From positions 2,374-29,714 of the forward strand of contig NZ_JAQIVI010000121.1 of the NCBI RefSeq assembly GCF_028618695.1: DNA of 27,341 nucleotides, written 5' to 3'. The position numbers and the translations under genes are program-made. The notes beneath the pieces were generated by a model that did no database searches, was not told the DNA's origin, and saw only the letters and a program-made list of their open reading frames with translations. Source of the stretch: Natrinema soli. Lineage in GTDB: Archaea > Halobacteriota > Halobacteria > Halobacteriales > Natrialbaceae. Shown one piece after another: positions 21,683-27,341 of the stretch (the first letter of the stretch is position 1; each line of letters starts with the position of its first letter).

Positions 21683-23701
21683 ATGAGTTTAGCTGAGGAG
21701 ATACGGACCGACAGCACTGTGGAGAAAACACTGTCTGGGCTGTTATTCACTACTATTTTCGTTTACTGGGCCGTACTCCTCTACTATGCGCTCACCTTTG
21801 GAATTCCGCGCCCGAAACTAGGTATCGGTTTTCTTGGTCTGTCGATGCTGATCTACGTCCTACTCGAGTTAAACAAGTCTATTGGCGACCGGAACGCGCT
21901 TGACGTGTCGGTGCTGAGTGCTGCCGGTGTGATTTCGATTGTCAGCACCGTATACTTCTACACCAATTACGACGCGCTCAACAACACGCGGATCGGCATG
22001 GCAACGACGACGGATTACGTGTTAGGGCTTCTGATCTTCCTTGCGGTAATCTACCTGACCTACCGCGCGTTCGGGCTCCCGTTCGTATTTGTCGTCGCTG
22101 CAGCGATCGGGTACGCGTATTTCGGGATGGCGATGCCGGGACTCCTGCAACACACTGGCCTTGGCTGGGAACGGCTCCTGCAGATCGCGGTCACCGACGT
22201 CGAGGGTATCTACGGAAATCTCACGCGGATCACCGCGGCCTGGATCGCACTGTTCCTGTTGTTCGCCGGGTTGATGCAGGCTTACGGCGCATTCGACGTG
22301 ATGTTCCGGGGCGCACTTTGGATTAGCCAACACGTGAAATCTGGCGTGGCCCAGTCGGCGGTAATCGCGAGCCTGATCATTGGATCGATCAGTGGGAGCG
22401 CGACCGCAAACACCGCCCTATCCGGATCGATCACGATCCCGCTGATGAAAGAACACGGTCTGAAGGCTGAAACCGCTGGCGCGATCGAGGCGGTGGCGTC
22501 GAATGGGGGTCAAATCATGCCGCCAGTCATGGGTGCGTCGGCGTTCCTTATGGCGTCGCTTCTCGCTCGCTCGTACGGCGACATCCTCATCGCGGCTGCG
22601 ATCCCCGGCATCATCTACTTCACCTCGATCATATTTGCGGTCCACTTCACTTCGATCAAGGAGCTCGATCTCGATAGAGAGATCGATATCGACGAGGAGC
22701 TGGCGGCAGCCGACGCGGAGGAAGTCGAAGAACTCGAACTCCCGCTCATACTCGAGGCGGTCCGATTTGGGCTGCCGATATTCTTGCTCGTGTACCTGCT
22801 CGCAATCGCCCAGTGGACGATCATCTCGGCGGCGCTCTGGACAGTCGGTTTAATGGTCCTAACTGGTGTTTTATTTCCAATCAGTTACGACGCCATCGTG
22901 AATCGAACGGTGCGCCATACTGTCGTCGAAAAGATCAATGAGACCGGTACCGGCCTCGTGATCGGCGCGAAGCTACTCGCCCCGATTGCCATCATCATCG
23001 CCGCGCTGAACGTTATCGCAGATCTGCTAATGTCGACCGGAGTCCCCTCGAAGCTTACGCTGACGCTCATGGAACTCTCCGGGGGTATCATGCTCGTTGC
23101 CTTGCTGCTAGCAATGATTCTATGTATTATCCTCGGGCTCGGGATGCCGACGATCGCGGCGTACTTGATCGTCGCGCTCCTCGTCGCACCCAGTCTGATC
23201 GACACCTTCGGAATTCCCGAACTACCAGCTCACTTCTTCGTACTCTACGCTGCGAACCTGTCGACCATCACGCCGCCGATTGCGGCCGGAATCGTGGTGG
23301 CAACCGGCATCGCGCAGGCGAACTTCTGGCGAACATCTCTCCAAGCGATCAAGATATCTGCCCCGATATTCGTCTTGCCATTCATGTTCGCGTACAATCC
23401 AGAGATCGTCACCGCGTCGGTTGGTCTTACCACGTTCCTCTCGGGGGCCATTGGACTGCTCGGAGCCCTCTTCATGATCTATGGGCTCAACCACCCCCTC
23501 ACCCACCTCGAGACGAAACTCGAGTTCGTACTTCGGTTCGGCTATCTCGCCATGGGGATCCTGGTTATGGTATATCCGGGCTTCGTTCCACGGCTTTCAC
23601 TCTCGGCCGTAGCGGTCGCAGTGTTCGTGGCCTCGAGTGCCAAGCGCCGTGCGAATCTGCTGGAGAAACTTTCGCTGACGCCGCTCTTGAAGAGTGAATA
23701 G
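21683..23701 (+). CDS. TRAP transporter fused small-large permease (4TM/12TM type)
   Basis: The 672-residue membrane protein joins the DctQ-like four-helix module (about residues 1-150, beginning after EKTLSGLLFTTIFVYW) to the DctM-like module of about twelve helices, the arrangement always paired with TAXI receptors. Motifs of the large subunit are IGSISGSATANTALSGSITIPLMKEHG-type sequence near 230-257, EAVASNGGQIMPPVMGASAFLMA near 266-288 and GLGMPTIAAYLIVALLVAPSL near 482-502. A charged cytosolic loop rich in Asp and Glu (about residues 325-355) sits midway. Transport is driven by an ion gradient, likely sodium in a halophile. Ten codons of another frame (ATG 21664) precede it and are not a gene. 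Confidence 0.93.
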   Translation: MSLAEEIRTDSTVEKTLSGLLFTTIFVYWAVLLYYALTFGIPRPKLGIGFLGLSMLIYVLLELNKSIGDRNALDVSVLSAAGVISIVSTVYFYTNYDALNNTRIGMATTTDYVLGLLIFLAVIYLTYRAFGLPFVFVVAAAIGYAYFGMAMPGLLQHTGLGWERLLQIAVTDVEGIYGNLTRITAAWIALFLLFAGLMQAYGAFDVMFRGALWISQHVKSGVAQSAVIASLIIGSISGSATANTALSGSITIPLMKEHGLKAETAGAIEAVASNGGQIMPPVMGASAFLMASLLARSYGDILIAAAIPGIIYFTSIIFAVHFTSIKELDLDREIDIDEELAAADAEEVEELELPLILEAVRFGLPIFLLVYLLAIAQWTIISAALWTVGLMVLTGVLFPISYDAIVNRTVRHTVVEKINETGTGLVIGAKLLAPIAIIIAALNVIADLLMSTGVPSKLTLTLMELSGGIMLVALLLAMILCIILGLGMPTIAAYLIVALLVAPSLIDTFGIPELPAHFFVLYAANLSTITPPIAAGIVVATGIAQANFWRTSLQAIKISAPIFVLPFMFAYNPEIVTASVGLTTFLSGAIGLLGALFMIYGLNHPLTHLETKLEFVLRFGYLAMGILVMVYPGFVPRLSLSAVAVAVFVASSAKRRANLLEKLSLTPLLKSE

Positions 23702-23800
23702 GCTCACTGGACGTACCGGTCTCTCTTTTCCGCTCTCAACCCAGTTGTGACGGCTCAATGGCGATCCGCTGCCCGTATTTGTGCGCACTGTTATCACCCC

Positions 23801-23808
23801 ATATAGTT
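23801..23808 (+). promoter_or_regulatory. acyl-CoA dehydrogenase promoter, TATA-like box
   Basis: ATATAGTT lies 27-34 nt before ATG 23835. A GGAG at 23825-23828 also lies 6 nt before the start, so a leadered transcript from elsewhere would also be translated. Confidence 0.35.
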
Positions 23809-23834
23809 AAGTTCACATCTGACGGAGCATATGT

Positions 23835-24968
23835 ATGCTCGAACTCACAGACGAGCAGCAACTGTTGGTCTCGGAGACGCGTCGCATCGCCGAAAACGAA
23901 TTTGCTGGGAACGCCTGTCAATGGGACGGGGAAAAGCCGTGGCCGAACCTCGAGACGCTGTCCGACCGTGGACTGTTGGGCGTCAGCCTTCCTGAGGAGT
24001 ACGGTGGCGGTGGGATGAGCGAGTTCGAGGCCATCCTCCTTGAGGAGGTTGTCGGACGGGTCTGTCCGGATACCGCGTACGCGCTGCCGGACATGGGCGC
24101 GTCGCGGGCCATTGCGATGTTCGGGTCCGAAGCGGCGAAAGAAAAGTACCTACCGCCGGTTTGTAACGCGGAGAACCACGTCGCCATTGCGATCTCGGAG
24201 CCAGAAGCCGGCAGTGACGTGACGTCGATGAATACCCATATCAAGGAAGACGGCGGCGAATTGTACCTCTCCGGCGAGAAGATTTGGGTCAGCAGCGTTG
24301 ATGAGGATGGTGCTGCGGTCGTATGGGCGAAGTTCCCGGATGGTCTCGGGACGGTTATCATGGACTTTGATCGGGCCGGCGTTGAGATACAGGAGAACTA
24401 TACAAATATGTTTGGCCACGAACAGACGCAGTTCTACATGGAGGATGTCCACATTCCCGAAGAGAACGTCTTGACGCACGGTCCAGAAGGGTTCAAACAG
24501 CAGTTGAAGTCCCTCAACTGGGAGCGACTCGGGAACTCGACGCTATGTAACGCAGTCGCGCTGTGTGCGTTCGACAAGGCGTTGGAGTACTCCCAAGACC
24601 GGGTCCAGTTCGACCAGCCGATTGGAGAATTCCAGGGCATCGAGTGGAAGCTCGCCGACATGGCAAAACAGATTCAGGTCTCGCGAGCGCTGACACACCA
24701 ATTAGCCCAGTCAGCCCACCGACGCGGCGAGTCGCCAGGTCGGATGGAGACCTCGGTCGCGAAACTCTACTCGGCCGAAATGCTCGAGTCTGTCGTCAGC
24801 GAATCACTGCAGATCCACGGCGCGAACGGCTACCAGCAGGGACACCCACTCGAGTACCTATACCGATACGCCCGCGGGCGACGCATTGCGGCTGGGACTG
24901 ATGAGATACAGAAGAACACTATCGCCGGCGCCCTGAAAGAGGGTGGGCTGCCACACATTGGAGAGTGA
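23835..24968 (+). CDS. acyl-CoA dehydrogenase family protein
   Basis: This FAD enzyme would introduce a trans-2,3 double bond into an acyl-CoA. It is 377 aa, normal length. The N-terminal helical domain has LLGVSLPEEYGGGGMS near residue 47-62, the beta domain has AISEPEAGSDVTSM at 119-132 and the flavin-contact segment GEKIWVSS at 147-154, and the C-terminal domain has RVQFDQPIGEFQGIEWKLADM at 256-276. The usual C-terminal catalytic Glu (IYEGT in medium-chain enzymes) is replaced: the segment reads RRIAAGTDEIQ with A353. E230 in LNWERLG matches the helix-G Glu used by isovaleryl- and long-chain-type members, so a branched or unusual acyl-CoA is plausible. Its stop overlaps a possible GTG start of the next gene, so the two are one operon. 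Confidence 0.93.
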   Translation: MLELTDEQQLLVSETRRIAENEFAGNACQWDGEKPWPNLETLSDRGLLGVSLPEEYGGGGMSEFEAILLEEVVGRVCPDTAYALPDMGASRAIAMFGSEAAKEKYLPPVCNAENHVAIAISEPEAGSDVTSMNTHIKEDGGELYLSGEKIWVSSVDEDGAAVVWAKFPDGLGTVIMDFDRAGVEIQENYTNMFGHEQTQFYMEDVHIPEENVLTHGPEGFKQQLKSLNWERLGNSTLCNAVALCAFDKALEYSQDRVQFDQPIGEFQGIEWKLADMAKQIQVSRALTHQLAQSAHRRGESPGRMETSVAKLYSAEMLESVVSESLQIHGANGYQQGHPLEYLYRYARGRRIAAGTDEIQKNTIAGALKEGGLPHIGE

Positions 24969-24979
24969 ACACAGAATCG

Positions 24980-26164
24980 ATGACGGTATCCAGTTCGTTC
25001 GAGTTTGAGTACCGCGGAAGCGAGCTGATCTTCGGTCGCGGTTGCACCGAGAAATTGGAGACCATACTTGCCGACCGAAATATCAAGGACGCGCTGATCG
25101 TCTGCGGGTCGAATGTCGGCGCGAACGAGGTGGTGATGGCTCCTCTCCGGCGCAATCTCGGTGATCGGCTTGTCGAGGTGTTCGACGAGACGACGCCGGA
25201 GAAAGATGTCGAAACCGTCTACGACGGGATCGAGGCCATGGAGGCAGTGAATCCGGACGCGTTGATCGCCGTCGGTGGGGGCAGTAGCCTTGATATCGCA
25301 CGTCAGATGAGCGTCTTCGCTGCCGCCGGTCGATCGCTTTCGGACATCCGTCGGGCCGCTCGCGAGGGGACGCTTAAGCCTCCGGAGCCGGACATCGCAC
25401 CGACGCCGATCGTTGTTGTTCCGACGACGTTCGCCGGTGCAGACCTCTCCAGCGGGGGATCGGTCACGGTCCTTGAGGCCGAAGAGTCGCCGACCGGCCA
25501 GCCGATACGCACCGGCGGGTCGGTCAGACCGATTGCGATGATCTACGACCCGGATCTATTCGAGACGACGCCGATGAGAGCGCTCGCGGGATCGGCCATG
25601 AACGGCTTCGACAAGGGCCTCGAGACGATCTATTCGAGGCACGCAACGCCGATAACCGACGCAACGGCGATGCGTGGCCTACAGCTGTTACGCAAGTCGC
25701 TACCGGGCCTCGACGGAGACAATCCGACCGCAATGGAACAGGCAGTGATCGGGATTATCCTCGTTCAATTCGAACGTCGCGGATCGATAATCCATGCGAT
25801 CGGACACGGGTTCGCGCGCCGGTATCCGGTCCAACAGGGCATCGTTCACGCCATCGTAGCGCCCCACGTCCTCCGCTACCTCTTCCGGAACGTCGATGGA
25901 CGACGGCGGCAACTGGCCCAAGCATTCGACGTTGACGAGGATGTGCCGGACAACGAGGTGTCCGCAGCAATCGTCGATGAGGTCGTCGCCGTTCGTGACG
26001 GTCTCGCGGTCCCAACACGCCTACGTGATGTCGACGGGATCGACGAGCGAGAACTCGAGACGGTCGCGGAGTTCGCCCTCGAGGATGCCCTCATGTCGCA
26101 GGCGCCCGCCGGCCTCAAACCTACTGTCGAGGACGTCGAGTCGATCCTTCGTGAGGCTTGGTAA
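24980..26164 (+). CDS. iron-containing alcohol dehydrogenase family protein, most metal ligands missing
   Basis: I start at ATG 24980 (394 aa); a GTG at 24965 overlapping the previous stop would add five residues. The N-terminal NAD(P) domain contains SELIFGRGCTEKLE, LIVCGSNVGANE and the dinucleotide-binding AVGGGSSLDIA near residue 97-107. The metal-ligand sites are unusual. The usual D-x3-H helix reads NGFDKGLE, giving N208 and K212; the first GH histidine is kept (H276 in IGHGFA); the last His of the PHG motif reads QQG (Q286). An Asn at the first position also occurs in maleylacetate reductases, a metal-independent branch. The protein may therefore be metal-independent or have altered chemistry. 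It probably acts on an aldehyde, alcohol or hydroxyacid made in the island. Confidence 0.85.
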   Translation: MTVSSSFEFEYRGSELIFGRGCTEKLETILADRNIKDALIVCGSNVGANEVVMAPLRRNLGDRLVEVFDETTPEKDVETVYDGIEAMEAVNPDALIAVGGGSSLDIARQMSVFAAAGRSLSDIRRAAREGTLKPPEPDIAPTPIVVVPTTFAGADLSSGGSVTVLEAEESPTGQPIRTGGSVRPIAMIYDPDLFETTPMRALAGSAMNGFDKGLETIYSRHATPITDATAMRGLQLLRKSLPGLDGDNPTAMEQAVIGIILVQFERRGSIIHAIGHGFARRYPVQQGIVHAIVAPHVLRYLFRNVDGRRRQLAQAFDVDEDVPDNEVSAAIVDEVVAVRDGLAVPTRLRDVDGIDERELETVAEFALEDALMSQAPAGLKPTVEDVESILREAW

Positions 26165-26187
26165 CGTCACGGACCGTCAACCGACTC

Positions 26188-27129
26188 TCAGACGACCCTA
26201 TAGTTCAGCGCTTTTCCGCGTCGCCACCGTTCGTACTGAGCGTCAAATCGGTCAAGGAACCGCGATGAATACTTATTGCTGAGCCCCGCCGTGTGCGGCG
26301 TGATGAAGACGTCTCGACGGTCCCACAACGGCGACTCCCGTGGTAGTGGTTCCGGTTCGGTCACGTCCAGACAGGCTGCCCGCAGTTCGTCATCTTCAAG
26401 CGCTGCTAGGAGCGCGTCGGTATCGACGATCGGTCCGCGAGCCACGTTAACTAGAATCGCGTCAGACGCAGTTGCTGCCAGTTCTGACGTTCCGATCAGG
26501 TGACGGGTCGTCTCGGTGAGCGGCACGGCGAGGACCACTAACCGTGCTCCCTCAAGTGCGGTCGAAAGTGAATCAGGACCGTAGACCTTGTCGGCGATAC
26601 CGTCATACTCGTTGGGGTGCCGTTTGACGCCTCGAACCGTCATCTCGAATGCGGTTGCCCGTTCGGCGACCGCCTCGCCGACGTGCCCGAGACCGACGAC
26701 GCAGCAGACATCATCCGTAAGATCAGTCAGGTCGTCAAACGGGCGTGACCATACGTGTTCTTGCTGCTGTTCGCACAGCGTCCACAACTGCCGTGTGTAC
26801 ATGAACGCCATCGCGAAGACCTGCTCGCCGATTTGGGGCGCATTGACGCCCGGACTGTTTGTGAAGGCCACGCCGGCATCCTCGAGCGCCCTAAGCGGGA
26901 GCGAATCATAGCCAGACCCGACGCTCGTGATCCAGTCGCCGTCTTCGAGTCCGGTAAGGAATGCATCGTCCCACGTGGTATTGGACGTGATAAACGCTGT
27001 CGGTGTAGGGGCTGATCGCAATCGTGAGACCGCGTCCTCGCCCTCGTCTATGACAGCGTCCGGATAGCGGTCAGCGAGGTGTTCGCTCGTGACGACAGTC
27101 AAGTGGGGATCGACGACGATTGAGGTCAT
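26188..27129 (-). CDS. D-isomer-specific 2-hydroxyacid dehydrogenase
   Basis: This NAD(P)-dependent enzyme interconverts a 2-ketoacid and D-2-hydroxyacid. I chose ATG 27129 (313 aa), since MTSIVVDPHL starts the first strand of the substrate domain; the longer frame upstream overlaps the preceding gene. The nucleotide-binding motif VGLGHVGEAVAER is near residue 148-160. Catalytic residues follow the family order: Arg in VNVARGPIVD near 230, Glu in DVTEPEPLP near 260 and His in ITPHTAGLS near 283. It lies 2 bp after the stop of an acyl-CoA dehydrogenase on the same strand, so the two are one transcript, and it is convergent with the iron-ADH-family gene, 23 bp away. The substrate is not readable. 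Confidence 0.92.
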   Translation of the reverse strand: MTSIVVDPHLTVVTSEHLADRYPDAVIDEGEDAVSRLRSAPTPTAFITSNTTWDDAFLTGLEDGDWITSVGSGYDSLPLRALEDAGVAFTNSPGVNAPQIGEQVFAMAFMYTRQLWTLCEQQQEHVWSRPFDDLTDLTDDVCCVVGLGHVGEAVAERATAFEMTVRGVKRHPNEYDGIADKVYGPDSLSTALEGARLVVLAVPLTETTRHLIGTSELAATASDAILVNVARGPIVDTDALLAALEDDELRAACLDVTEPEPLPRESPLWDRRDVFITPHTAGLSNKYSSRFLDRFDAQYERWRRGKALNYRVV

Positions 27130-27130
27130 A

Positions 27131-27341
27131 CTAGAGTTCTGGGAGACCTTCCTTGTACAGTGATTTGACCATGTTGTTGCGGTGGATGTTCGGCGTGCCA
27201 CCGGCAATCTGGCCGCCACGGATCTTACGAAATGCGTAGGATTCGGGCGTCTCGCCGACGTAGCCTGCCGCACCCTTGATCTGTAGCGCAGCGTTCGCGA
27301 CCTCGAACGTCGACTCGGCGACGTGGACTTTTGTCATCGAT
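27131..27341 (-). CDS. acyl-CoA dehydrogenase, C-terminal part (runs off window)
   Basis: Only the last ~69 codons lie in the window; the frame stays open to the edge, so the true start is beyond 27341 (the internal ATG at 27337 is not the start). The segment ALQIKGAAGYVGETPESYAF followed by RKIRGGQIAGGTPNIHRN and KSLYKEGLPEL is the C-terminal helical domain of the family. As in the other copy here, the IYEGT-type Glu is absent (QIAGGT), so its catalytic base, if present, must sit elsewhere. It precedes the 2-hydroxyacid dehydrogenase with a 1-bp gap between stop and start. Confidence 0.9.
   Translation of the reverse strand, partial: SMTKVHVAESTFEVANAALQIKGAAGYVGETPESYAFRKIRGGQIAGGTPNIHRNNMVKSLYKEGLPEL

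Noticed and set aside
21664..21696. Ten-codon frame starting at ATG 21664 ahead of the TRAP permease
   Set aside because: It is too short, runs in another frame and overlaps the permease start. It looks incidental rather than an upstream coding element.

Overview
The window reads as haloarchaeal chromosome (class Halobacteria). The proteins are strongly acidic and Asp/Glu-rich. Several genes carry AT-rich TATA-like boxes about 27-35 nt before the start codon with no clear Shine-Dalgarno site, the leaderless arrangement usual in halophilic archaea. The families present (fused ADP-forming acyl-CoA synthetase, LLM-class flavin oxidoreductase, MOFRL glycerate kinase, IS630 and IS1595 elements) fit this. 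There are two catabolic islands separated by a junction of insertion-sequence debris. I see no rRNA, tRNA or CRISPR.

Island 1 (about 0.1-11.1 kb) looks like hydroxy-acid/sugar-acid catabolism. A 52-residue putative membrane protein is followed by larE (+), which meets larB-larA (-) tail to tail with one base between the stops. A MOFRL glycerate 2-kinase diverges from larA across a roughly 105-bp promoter region. An apparently complete IS630 element (4814-6023, 14-bp terminal repeats, flanking TA) separates these from a minus-strand set: an IclR regulator, then a 553-bp spacer with palindromes, then a DUF1537 four-carbon acid sugar kinase overlapping pdxA by 8 nt, then a KdgT-type permease. 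DUF1537 kinase plus PdxA2 is the known route from D-threonate through its 4-phosphate to dihydroxyacetone phosphate. D-erythronate and D-threonate are C2 epimers, and LarA-family enzymes invert C2 hydroxyls, so the neighbourhood suggests a nickel-pincer tetronate epimerase or, alternatively, a glycerate racemase feeding the glycerate kinase. No larC is in the window.

The junction (11.1-13.0 kb) holds an IS1595-type element whose transposase has a one-base frameshift, weak remnants of another transposase, and about 450 bp without a gene.

Island 2 (13.0 kb to the end) looks like uptake and CoA-dependent breakdown of an unknown organic acid. It begins with a tight operon: a UGSC-family protein carrying CGSC where relatives carry selenocysteine, an unrecognised 352-residue protein and a DUF6282-like putative metallohydrolase. 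A frameshifted universal stress protein follows. Then come an LLM-class flavin oxidoreductase with a truncated FAD-oxidoreductase remnant behind it, an enoyl-CoA hydratase/isomerase, an ADP-forming acyl-CoA synthetase, a TAXI-TRAP binding lipoprotein and fused TRAP permease, an acyl-CoA dehydrogenase, an iron-ADH-family protein lacking most iron ligands, a D-2-hydroxyacid dehydrogenase, and the C-terminus of a second acyl-CoA dehydrogenase. No transcription regulator accompanies this island.

Both transposase genes contain many long, perfect or near-perfect inverted repeats inside their coding sequence, which I did not see in the host genes read by eye.
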